From the NCBI GenBank assembly GCA_013076295.1, contig RQOL01000531.1, forward strand, positions 124,001-188,000: 64,000 nucleotides of DNA, read 5' to 3'. This document shows positions 9,946-20,187 of the stretch, one piece after another (the stretch's first letter is position 1; every line of letters begins with the position of its first letter). Made by a program: the position numbers and the translations under genes. Under the pieces are notes generated by a model. That model was given only the letters and a program-made list of their open reading frames with translations, was not told the DNA's origin and did no database searches. The stretch is from Sanderia malayensis. Its lineage: Eukaryota; Cnidaria; Scyphozoa; Semaeostomeae; Pelagiidae.

Positions 9946-10732
9946 GGCCAAAATGACTGCTAAAATCTGTTGAAATGGGAGGGGGACACTTTGAACACCT
10001 TGTTTAGTTATTTTCTCGTTTTGCTTTTCAACGTTGTAAATTTTCAGACACACAATGTCATAACAATTAGTTTTGCAACCAGAACTTTTAAAATTACAAC
10101 TGCTCAAAAATGACTCAACATAACTACAAAATATTTTGACACATGTCTTTTGAGCTGAATATTGTTCGGTGGATTCCCCGAACGTTTTTCCGCATATGAT
10201 AAATACTGAATATGATAAATTTTTTGGAAGGATTTGGAAAATAGGATCTACAAAAGTGAATTGGGTATTGGTCACAATTAATATCGAAAGTGATAATATT
10301 TATTGGAGTGCAATATGCGAAATTTTATGGAAAGCTGTCGTTTAATCAATCATTAAAGGATATTGAAACCTGAAGTCCTTATGATTGTAAAAAGATTGAA
10401 TTTTGGATAATTGAAGCATGCTATAATGAAACATACGGAGAAGTTAAATATGAAGATAGTGAAATAGCATTAGTTCTCATTTAAACGAATGTACCTTCAG
10501 TGAGAATAAGAAGGGAGTAGGGGAGTGAATCCCGCTAATAAGTTCAATGTTGGCAAAGCCAATCGAAGAGGCACTCGAACAGGCTTCTGCAGCAAGCAGA
10601 GAACAAGGATCGTGAACAGCAAGAATATTGTCGCACTGGGTGTAATGAAACGCCATGCCATCGGGTTTCCAACCAATGAAGTTAGCAATTTCAGAAGACC
10701 TTAATCTAATAATGGCTTCTTCATGCGGATAT
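9946..10732. other. AT-rich spacer; possible Gypsy-D 5' relic at its right end
   Basis: No convincing gene. The last 240 bp are less AT-rich and run into the TIR element that sits immediately before the Gypsy-D protease, so they may be Gypsy-D gag remnant, but I see no zinc knuckle or capsid motif. Confidence 0.3.
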
Positions 10733-11833
10733 TTAAAGGGCTTATGCAGCCAAAAATGACCTATCGTTTTTTTTGCTGAAATGGAGAGAAAAAGATCTGA
10801 GTATCACTATGAACCTATTTTGAGTGTTTTCTGATGAGTATAAGTGTGTTTTATTTAAGCTCAAACCCACCCATGTCTGTAGAAACGCGTGACGTCACAG
10901 TGATGACACAAGAATCGAGTTCCCATGGGGTTTGTATGGGAAATTTCGACCTCGCGTCACAATTTTTTGAATAACTTGAGATAGCGCAAAGCGATTTTGA
11001 TTCTCTCACCAGTGGCAAAAATACCAATGTTTTTCTCACATTATGAGATAGTTTCCGTTGCTTTTGATCAAAAGTGGGATTTATAACAAATTTTTGAAAA
11101 AAATAAAGTTTTCGTGATTTTGGTTTTCTGTGACGTCACATTGAACCAAGTTATTGTTCTCTGCACAAGAAACGCAGACGCGAGAAACAGTATGAGACTG
11201 GAAGTGAATCTTGCCATTTATTTCAAAATGTCGGATAGCTGTGATTATACCAGTTCTAGCTCGGACAACGAACTAAACAAAACAAGAAGTAGTCCTAATA
11301 GCAGCGAACAAAACGAAGACTATTCTGTAGTTATTTTGCATGTTCAAAGCGCGTACGAAAAAGAGCCCCTCGCCAGCAGACCTGGAGTCGTCTACGGCGA
11401 TGGAAGATTCTGCATGTGACGGCCTATCCCCTCAAGAGATTGATGTCCGCTTTGAAAATAGAAGTTCTGTTCATGAATAGTTAGTGTATATTGTCATTGA
11501 GAAGTTATTAAACTTCATTTTATTACAGTGCAGTCATTCCAATTTTATTCATCTGCAAGGCCCAAGAGAGCACCGCTGTGACTGTTGTCAAAAATTTTCA
11601 CTCCGATCAGCGTTTTGTTTACCGCGGTTCGCAGGACGTCTGCTGAGATCGCGCATTACTGTGATGTCACAGTTTCTACAACAAGTTGTCCAAAATGCTC
11701 ACTTTGGCAATGAATAACTCAGGAACTACAAAATATTTTCAAATTCTATTTGCGGGATGCTTCTAAGCACGTTAAATTCTCTCCATTTCAGCAAAAAAAT
11801 GATATGTCATTTTTGGCTGCATAAGCCCTTTAA
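10733..11833. mobile_element. TIR DNA transposon (1.1 kb), non-autonomous
   Basis: Ends are inverted repeats of about 55 bp: TTAAAGGGCTTATGCAGCC at the left and its complement at the right (11779-11833), both running into GCTGAAATGGAGAG. The flanks GCGGATAT and GCGATAAA resemble each other but are not a clean duplication, so the superfamily is open. The internal ORF (11114-11419) starts with a hydrophobic stretch and then has a Ser/Asp-rich segment; this is weakly like N-terminal parts of ISL2EU/Harbinger-associated proteins. TGACGTCA-type palindromes occur inside. A diverged copy of its left part is at 35079-35490. Confidence 0.75.
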
Positions 11834-11856
11834 GCGATAAAATCCCCCAAAAGCTA

Positions 11857-12600
11857 GTGCGGCTTGTTGGTGATAAGTTCATCATAACCTGTTCACTTGA
11901 AGGTATTAAGACACAGGCACTGTTGGACCCAGGGGCGCAGGTGTCAATATTTTCCAAATCTATTTTAAAGGAGAATTTTCCAACAAAAGTAATTCACGAT
12001 ATTCACGATAACTTTTGGGAAGTACCACAGCCCTCGATCTTAAAACTGCAAATGGTTCCACAATACCATACAGTGAATATGTTGTATTGTCATTTTCCTT
12101 AAAAGAAGGAACAGGAAGTGACTTAAAAATGCCCATGTTAGTCACCAACGCCGATATTGACACTGCTATCATCGGATACAATGTTTTGAAGGAATTAATT
12201 AACAGTCGTTGCGATAATTCCGCTGATTCATTGGTAGACCTTACAACATCATTCAAAATCAGCAGTGAAGATGTTCTTGCTTTCGTAAGCCTTATTAATG
12301 AAACCAAAAAGGAGAAACCTATGACTGCTAAAACATGCAAAAAACCATTGACTATCCCAAAAAATTCATCGTTAAAGGTTACCTGTCGCATTAATGTAGA
12401 GCCAATGTCGAAAAAACTCTGTTTCTCTTCGAACCAAATGACATCGAAACTTGGCCTAGTGGAATTGACATTTTTCAGGAACTGATTTTGCTCAACGAGA
12501 ATGAAAATCGTGTATCTATTCGTGTAACCAATCATACTAATCATTCCGTTAAGTTGCAAGGACGTTTAGAAATAGGCCGTCTAGAGAAATAGGCCGTCTA
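11857..12600 (+). pseudogene. Gypsy-D aspartic protease region (broken)
   Basis: Frames read PQKLVRLVGDKFIITC and TQALLDPGAQVSIFSKSIL, a retroviral-type protease whose catalytic D-S/T-G is changed to D-P-G. After a frameshift near 12020 it continues SYEYVV-like beta strands (SEYVVLSFSLKEG), TAIIGYNVLKELI, and a linker ending KLQGRLEIGRLE. The same linker resumes after the LINE at 14652 (RVRSVTELGV), showing that this and the RT at 14652 are one element. Confidence 0.75.
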
Positions 12601-12760
12601 GAACCTGCTGAAGAAATCGTGCGGAAAGGACTTACGCTTTATCGACAACGGAAATATTGACCATAAAAAACACTTGAATGGCAGTGGTCTGCACCTAAAC
12701 AAATTTGGTGATGCTAAGCTTGCGGCGAATCTCATTGCTGTTATTTAGTCTGATTGATGT

Positions 12761-14439
12761 GTGGATGTCAGGTGCAATGAACGTAACGTATCAATATCTA
12801 CTAATAATATTTTAAATAGAATAGAACATAATCCAGTATCTAATAACTTAGCTGATCAAAATGTTGCTGGTGAGGGGGTAGAAGAAACAGACGCCTTTAC
12901 CAGGCTAAAAACAACACGCCATAAGAATAAGAATGGTTTAGTTATTGCCTATTTCAATATCAATTCAATAAGAAACAAAATTGAAGGGCTCAGATCTCTT
13001 GTATCTAATAATACAGACGTCTTGATAATCTCTGAAACTAAGATTGACCAAAGTTTTCCTAATAGCCAGTTTTCTATTGTTGGCTATATGCCACCCATAA
13101 GGTTAGGGACACCCTCTTTGGTCTAATGATATATATCAAAGAGGGTGTCCCTGCAAAGGAAGTATCTGTTAGAAATGTAACAAAAAACGACATTGAGATA
13201 CAGGCAATTGAAATCAATCTTCATAAAGTCAAATGGCTGATTTTAGGAATTTATCGCCCGCCTTCCCAGCAAGAAAAATATTTCTTTAACGAAGCCACAA
13301 AAATACTGGATCAATACAGTTCTACCTTTGAAAATTGTATCGTTCTTGGAGACTTTAACTGCACTGAAGCTAATGAAAATTTAAATGATTTCATGAGTAG
13401 TCACAATTTGGAAAATGTTGTTAAAGGCCCCACATGTTTTAAGTCCATCAATCCAACATGCATTGACTTAATACTTACCAGCGATTCATCGCAACTTAAA
13501 GATACTTCTACTATTGAGACTGGATTGTCAGACTTTCATGTTATGATAACTACTGTCTTGAGAGGTGGTTTTCGTAAAAAGGGTCCAACAATTGTAACCT
13601 ATAGAGATTACAGTCATTTTGATAACTCTAAATTTTGCGATGAAATTGCCACCACTTTCCAAGACAGCAGTTCTTATAATGACTACAAGGCTTTTGACAC
13701 GCTAACCATGAGCATATTTGATAAACATGTACCTTGTAAAAGGAAATATATTCGTGCAAATGACTGCCCTTTCATGAACAAACAGTTAAGAAAAGCAATT
13801 ATGACTAGGTCAAGGCTTAAAAACAAGTATAACAAAAATAGAACTCAAGGTAACTGGGCTGCTTATAAACATCAAAGAAACCTCTGCGTTAGCATGTTAC
13901 GTCAGAGCAAAAGGTCCTATTATCAGCAACTAGATCCAAAACTATTAAATGATGGTAAAAAGTTCTGAAAAACTGTAAAACTGCTTTTTTCGAACAGGAT
14001 ACAGGGACACAATAGCATCACACTTCTTGAAAATGATACAATTATTTCAGATGATCTAAAAATTGCTGACATATTGAACGAGTATTTTGTAAACATAACT
14101 AAATCTCTTGATATCACTTCTGAAAAGGAAGAATCAAATAGCACAATAACAATTGATGATCCTGTTCTAGCAACAAGCGAAGAATTTAAATCGCACTCAA
14201 GTATCTTAAAGATAGCAGCCGTTGTGCCAGACCTGCAAATGCCAAAGGTTAGAACTACAGCATATGGAATTGAAGATACAAGATACAGGGGATGCCAATT
14301 GTGGGCTTCCTTACCAAATGAAATCAAGGAGTCTAATACACTGAGTCAGTTTAAGAGTAGGATAAAATCATGGAAAGCTAAATCTTGCACCTGCAGGTTG
14401 TGCCAGACTTTTATTCATCAAGTCGGATTTATTAATTGA
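12761..14439 (+). pseudogene. LINE ORF2: APE-type endonuclease and C-terminal piece, RT missing
   Basis: Endonuclease motifs in order: AYFNINSIRNKI, IISETKID (catalytic Glu), LGIYRPPS, VLGDFNC and SDFHVMI (Asp-His region). This enzyme nicks target DNA to prime reverse transcription. After 13968 the frame breaks. From 14074 the text gives a short connector (MNEYFVNITKSLD) that leads directly into the C-terminal PKVRTTAYGIEDTRY block. The RT with its YxDD box has been lost by internal deletion near 14200. A perfect hairpin at 13105-13152 splits the endonuclease frame just before MIYIKEGVP. Confidence 0.85.
13105..13152. repeat. Perfect 16-bp inverted repeat with 16-nt loop in the LINE endonuclease
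   Basis: AGGGACACCCTCTTTG (13105-13120) and its exact complement (13137-13152). The right arm is normal coding sequence (KEGVP); the left arm replaces the residues expected before MIYIKEG and introduces a stop. Confidence 0.9.
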
Positions 14440-14651
14440 CATCGGGAAAGGGGAGGGGTATACTGGGGAAGGGTAGTTTTTAAAAATGTTTTTAAAGTGT
14501 CTTTAGTAATTTAATTTACTCATATTTATTTTTGTAACTAATTTAGTTAATTCACGTAACTGTATTTATGTTGGCTTTAATTAGCTTGTAGCTATAATTT
14601 TTTGCAGCCAACACAAAATAAATTGATTATTATTATTATTATTATTATTAT

Positions 14652-17184
14652 AGAGCGTGTTCGCTCGGTCACAGAACTGGGAGTCACTCCGAGTAGTGAA
14701 GGTCGCAAGACCTCGGCTATTATTTCCGCAGTTTCTGGTGAAACATCTGTCAATAATGATATTATACAATCCATAAACCTTGAAACCCTTACCCTTGACC
14801 AACAACAAGTTGTTCTAGACATGCTAAAGAAAGAATCAAATGTTTTCTCAACCAATGAATATGATGTAGGAAATATCCCAAGCTTGAACTTTGAGATATA
14901 CTTGACTGACAATATCCCTGTTCAAAAATCATACATCAATGTCACAAAACCACTTTTTGCAGATGTGAAAGCTTACATTGAAGATTTATTGAATGGAGGG
15001 TTTGTTCGTAATTCACAGTCGTCATATTCATCACCAGTTGTTTGCGTCAGAAAAAAGACGGAACCCTTTGGTTGTGTATAGACTACCGTCAGCTAAATCG
15101 TAAAACGATCCCAGATAGGCATCCATTGCCTAGAATTCAGCAAACAGTCGAAAATTTAGGTGGAAACACCTGGTTCACGTTGCTGGATATGAATAAAGCA
15201 TACCATCAGGGCTATGTAGCCAGTGAAAGTCGTCACAAAACTGCATTCATCACGCCGTGGGGACTTTATGAGTGGGAGAGGATCCCTTTTGGTTTAACTA
15301 ATGCCCCATCCGTATTCCAGCGCTTCATGGAAGATTGTTTAAGTGGACTTCGCGATGAAATCTGTGTGCCGTACTTAGACGACGTGATTGTATTTAGTAA
15401 AAGCTTTAAAGAGCATGTACAACACCTGCAAATCGTCTTGAATCGTCTTAGCAGTCATGGTGTTAAACTAAAAGCTAGCAAATGCAAGTTTTCAAGAGAG
15501 ACGTTTGTTATCTCGGACACGTTGTCTCTGAAACTGGCTACAAACCAGACCTCCACAACATCGAAGCCATAACATCACTTCGCGAAAAGCCACCCAAAAC
15601 CATCGGTGAGCTTCGTAAGCTCCTCGGACTATTAGGCTATTACCGGAAGTACATCCCTGAATTTGCAAAGATCGCTAAACCACTGACAGACCTGTTGCGC
15701 ACAGATATTATGGGGAAACCACATTATGTGCAAGGAAAGCGACCAGTAAACAACACTAGGGGAGGTCAACTACCATCTAACACGGAAATTCAATGGAAGG
15801 ATCTTCACCAAGCTTCTCTTGAGTCCCTAACCCAAGCCCTGATATCACCACCAGTCCTAGCATACCCAGACTTTACACGTCAGTTTATCTTGCACACCGA
15901 TGCGAGCAAGGATGGACTTGGGGCAGTTTTGTACCAAGAAGATGAAAAAGGTGTCCTACGTGTTATTGGATACGGATCGCGATCTTTGACACCAGCTGAG
16001 AGAAGCTATCATATGCATGCTGGAAAGCTAGAATTCCTGGCATTGAAATGGTCTGTATGTGACCATTTCCGTGATTACTCGAACTATTCACCAAATTTTA
16101 TCGTCTACACCGACAACAACCCGCTTACTTACATCTTAAGTACAGCAAAGCTCAATGCTTCTGGATATAGATGTATAGCTGGATTTGCGGACTTCAATTT
16201 CAAGATCAGATATAGACCGGGCACAAGTAATGGCGATGCAGACGCCCTGTCAAGACTACCTCTCCATTACCAGGAACTGTGCTCAAACGAAACCTCGAGT
16301 GATACGATTGATGCAATTATTAATGGCATAAAGGTCAGAACGTCGGGAGATTCCACATTGATTGCGGCTGTAAATGCCAACAATAATGCAAAAAGCCTTA
16401 CCACATGCTCTGATTAAGTTACCTGCCTTCGGGAGACAGATATACTAGATGCACAGCTGCAAGACCCAGGTATCTCACGCCTGCTGAAATTCAAACAAAA
16501 AAGCCATAAACCATCAGCTAATGAAATACGAGTCGAGCCTCCAGATGTTAAAGTTTTGCTTCGTGAATGGGACCGTTTGTATGTTACAAAATCTGGAATA
16601 TTGCGACATCGTTCATCAGATTTGGATCAACTCGTTCTCCCAGCAAAATATCGTCCTTTAGTCTTGAAGGAACTGCAGAGCAACATGGGTCATTTGGGAG
16701 CTGACAGAGTCTTCGATTTGACAAAGGAGAGATTTTATTGGCCACGCATGTACACGCAGATAGCCGAATACGTCACCAAAGTATGCCCTTTCTTGAAAGA
16801 TAGAGCTCCAAATATCCATACCAGAGCACCGCTCCAAAGTATCACACACATCCACTATGCCACTACAGCTTATCCCGATTGATTTTCTGCATCTCAGGCG
16901 CAGTGTCGGCGGTTATGAGTACATCTTAATAATTGTCGATAATTTCACTCGCTTTGCCCAGGCCTACCCAACAAGAAACAAAGAGGCGAAGACTGCAGCA
17001 GATATGCTGTTCAACGATTTCTTTCTACATTTGGGATTTTCAGACAGGTATTACATGACCAGGGGAAGGAATTCGAGAACAAGCTGTTTCATGAACTTGA
17101 ACAATTGATGGGTATCAAGCGACTGCGTACAACTCCCTAACATCCCCACGGGAACGGCCAGACCGAGTGTTTCAACAAGACAAT
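14652..17184 (+). pseudogene. Gypsy-D pol: RT, RNase H, partial integrase
   Basis: RT begins with KPLFADVKAYIEDLL and [13 protein letters not shown], then after a frameshift near 15055 [26 protein letters not shown] and the catalytic [13 protein letters not shown] second frameshift near 15500 precedes [11 protein letters not shown] and LGLLGYYRKYIPEF. RNase H follows (LHTDASKDGLGAVLYQ, YTDNNPLTYIL), then YRPGTSNGDADALSR. Integrase shows a zinc region (HLGADRV, then CPFLKD, where one Cys of the CxxC pair is lost) and the core from IPIDFLHL to NGQTECFNK, where BEL1 cuts it off at 17184. Several stops and frameshifts make this an old copy. Confidence 0.9.
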
Positions 17185-17619
17185 TGTAAGGAAATCCAAA
17201 CGCGCCTCTTTGCCCCAGATTCACACATAAAGAAAAACAACACGTCTCTGGCGATGCATTTATGGCGGTTCGCTGTAAACAAAATACACTATTAGCAAAA
17301 TCTTACTACGAGTAACAAAATAAACAGCAAAATACGACAGAAAAGTAACAATTACAAAGTAACAATTAGAAAGTTAAACTTACAATCTGTTAGTCCTTCT
17401 AATGTCCTCGAGTTCCTGCAAGACCAGCCATCTGAACTGCCTCCGAACCAACTGATGAATGAACAGATGGCATGGCCTTCTATACTTATAATTTTACGCG
17501 CGTGTGCACACCAAAACGGAAATAAATGATACACAGGGAATACAAATAACGAAATTATTTAAAACGCAGCAAAGTCAAATCACGCAGAATCCAGCGTAAT
17601 TCATAATTTGTCCATTACA
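17185..17619 (-). repeat. Probable 3' LTR of BEL1 (about 435 bp)
   Basis: The right boundary is set by the adjacent purine tract on the minus strand (TTTGGGGGTGGATA). The left boundary is inferred from TGTAA at the point where Gypsy-D coding stops. No partner LTR is available to confirm it. Confidence 0.55.
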
Positions 17620-17727
17620 TATCCACCCCCAAACAGGTTTCTTCCACACACTGTTTCTTATTCATTGATGGACAAATCTTCTTGAACATCTTCTTGCGCC
17701 TCCGGTAAACACAGCTTGTCAATCGGT

Positions 17728-19919
17728 CTAACTAATTCTCCATTCACAGTCTTCACTCAAACTGGACGAACCAACGCGTCTCTGCCATAATTCAATTGAA
17801 TCACCAAACAGGTGATTCGGCGTTAGGGCATTGAGATCTTGCGGGTCATCAGAAACTTTAGTTAATGGTCTTGCACTGATAACAGCTTCAGCTTCACACA
17901 TGAACGTATGTAACCCTTCATCATCCAATGTCTGATTGCGAACAAGTGCACTGAGAACTCTTCTGATAGTTCGGATAAGACGTTCCCAAACTCCTCCAAT
18001 ATGAGACGCTCCCGGTGGGTTGAACTTCCATTTGATATGACGTTGAAGACAGAACTCGTGCAGTTGCTGCTGATTCCAATGATATATTGCAACTCTCAAC
18101 TCTTTTTCTGCTCCTCTGAAGTTCGTACCGTTATCTGAACGTATCTCTTCTGGGATGCCACGCCTTGCCACAAATCTCCGTAACGAGTTTTTAAATGAAG
18201 ACGTATCCAAGCTGTTGGCGACTTCTATGTGTATTGCTTGAATCGAAAGACACGTAAAGATGACACCATAACCTCTTTGCCAGAGATCTTCCTTTCTTGA
18301 CATAGAAGGGTCCAAAGTAATCAGTCCCAGTATGCGTGAAGGGTGGCTTTTTAGGTGTTACTCGATGGGATGGAAGATCTGACATATTTTGCTTCATTGA
18401 AATCGCTTTTCTTCTCTTGCAATCAGCTTCTGACAACCTTCTTTACTGCAGCGCGTGCTTGAACGATCCAATATCTTTCTCGTGTCACGGACAGTATGTA
18501 CTCTTGGCCAGAATGTCCATATAGCTGGTGAAAGTACCGGATGATAAAGCTTCCCACATGATGCTGTTTCGGAATGATCCACGGGTGCTTCAAATGATCA
18601 TATTCACTCGTCATGTTCTTGATTCGACCACCAACACAAACGATATCGCCAATGATTATAGGATCCAATCTATACAGGTTGCTTGTTTTCTTCACCACTC
18701 CAGGCTTTCCTTTGAACGACTTGAATTCAGATTCCGATCATTCGAACAGGCTGTAGTCCTTCTTTGTGCTTGATTTTAGCTCTAATCCATTGCCTTAATC
18801 TCAGCATCCATGCGACTGCTTTTTTCAGTTTCGGCCAGCTTGAGAATTTCGAAAACATCTTCGAAGATATACCGCAAGGGGCTTCAACTTGTATGGACAT
18901 CGACTGTGTTTGGAGTGTCTTTCTTACTTCAACATCATCTTCATCAACTTCATTTATTCTGACGATATCGCAAGGCCATTCTTCCTTTTCTTTCCACAGG
19001 AATCCGGTCCATGATTCCAACGCTTATTGTCAAGTAACTCATCCATGGTAAGCCCCCTTGACACATCATCAGCAGGATTCTCATCTGTCGGAACATATTT
19101 CCACTGATCAGGGCTTGAGCAGTCACGAATTAAGCCAACTCTATTGGCCACGAACGTATGGAATCTTCTAGTCTCATTGAAAATATAACGCAGGGTGGTG
19201 GTGCTATCAATCCAAAAGAACGCCTTATCGATATTCATTTCCAACTCACTCTTCAGCATTGTGTACACCTTTGCTGCCAGTGCTGCTGCGGCCAACTCAA
19301 GTCGTGGTATAGTCATGCGTTTTAATGGGGCTAATCTCGATTTACCAAGCAGAAAGGCACAATGAATTTTCCCACTAACATCGATTGAACGCAGGTAGGA
19401 AGCAACGCCATAACTATTTTCAGGCGCATCAGAAAATGTATGGATTTCTCTTGAGATTACATCGCCAAAGCTTGATGGTTTGAGACATCTATCGATTTCT
19501 AAAACTTCTAATCTTGGCAGCTCCACCAGCCATCGATTCCAAGTGTCTAAATCAGTTCCGATGATTTCTTCATCCCAGCTCATCTGTCTTTTACACAAAC
19601 TTTGTAACAACATCTTGGCTTTCAGCGTGAATGGCACGACGAAACCGACTGGGTCATAAATAGATGATGTTATGCTCAGCATACCTCTCCTGGTTGATGG
19701 TTTGTTTTTCTTACTGATGCTGAACTTGAAGACATCATTCTGAACATCCCATTCCATACTTCCTGTTGAACGTACCATCCCAAGGGTACGTTCAACAGGA
19801 AGGACATCATAACATTCTTTAGGCCTTTTGTTCTCTCGCTTTCTGGAATTGCATCAAGAACATCTCTTCGATTGCTTCCCCACTTTGTAAGATGAAAACC
19901 ACCACGCTGCAGCGACTTG
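17728..19919 (-). pseudogene. BEL1 pol, 3' part: RNase H-side of the RT module and integrase
   Basis: From BEL2 downward the frames give KSLQRGGFHLTKWGSN, WDVQNDVFKF, YDPVGFVVPFTLKAK (Pao RT/RNase H linker), HTFSDAPENSYGVASYL and FFWIDSTTTLRYI. The integrase zinc-binding region (FIIRYFHQLYGHSG) and core follow, with FGPFYVKKG, RSDNGTNFRG and GGVWERLIRT carrying the D, D, E residues. After ALTPNHLF the usual DUF5641 C-terminal domain is nearly absent; the text jumps to its last residues (RPIDKLCLPE). At least five frameshifts are visible. A snap-back hairpin adds about seven residues near 19780. Confidence 0.85.
19759..19802. repeat. Perfect 18-bp inverted repeat with 8-nt loop in BEL1 pol
   Basis: CTTCCTGTTGAACGTACC (19759-19776) and its exact complement (19785-19802). 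In the minus-strand protein the text LPVERTLGM is followed by an extra VRSTGSM before EWDVQNDV, so the left arm looks like a templated inverted insertion of the right arm. Confidence 0.9.
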
Positions 19920-19924
19920 CATAT

Positions 19925-20168
19925 TGTTGGAGAACTTTTTCCCCCTTTCCAGTTCTTTTTATACGGTGAGGAACAATCACACAAGTAGACAACCTTTTTC
20001 AATCAAATTTTATCTAAATCGAATCACAGAACATAACACGACTTTCCTCCAACTCTACAATCTTACAATACAAAGTCCACACCCTAATCATGCGGTGTTA
20101 CATATTTTAGCTGTCAATCAAAAGTTACATAATTATAAAAAGCTGCGCCGCGCTGCTGCTCCGCAACA
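19925..20168 (-). repeat. 3' LTR of BEL2 (244 bp)
   Basis: Starts TGTTGGAG and ends CGCAACA on the plus strand; appears identical to 25789-26032. Contains a GC-rich inverted segment near 20140-20165. Confidence 0.97.
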
Positions 20169-20187
20169 TTCCCCCCTCCTTGATCCA

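Larger units (their letters stand above)
12601..14651 (+). mobile_element. Non-LTR retrotransposon (LINE), 5'-truncated, RT deleted, ATT-repeat tail
   Basis: The insert lies inside the Gypsy-D linker. It starts with the end of an upstream ORF (LRFIDNGNI, HLNGSGLHLNKFGD), continues with an APE endonuclease, then jumps over the whole RT to a C-terminal segment (WASLPNEIK, CTCRLC) and ends in (ATT)n at about 14625-14651. A simple-repeat tail and 5' truncation are typical of CR1/L2/Jockey-like LINEs. A 17-bp tandem duplication (AGAAATAGGCCGTCTAG twice, about 12567-12600) sits at the left junction and blurs the target duplication. Confidence 0.85.

Noticed and set aside
11960..12559. 199-codon minus-strand frame over Gypsy-D
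   Set aside because: It is antisense to recognisable protease/linker sequence and has no motif.
14581..14912. Minus-strand frames with Asn/Ile runs
   Set aside because: They arise from the ATT tail of the LINE and antisense RT sequence.
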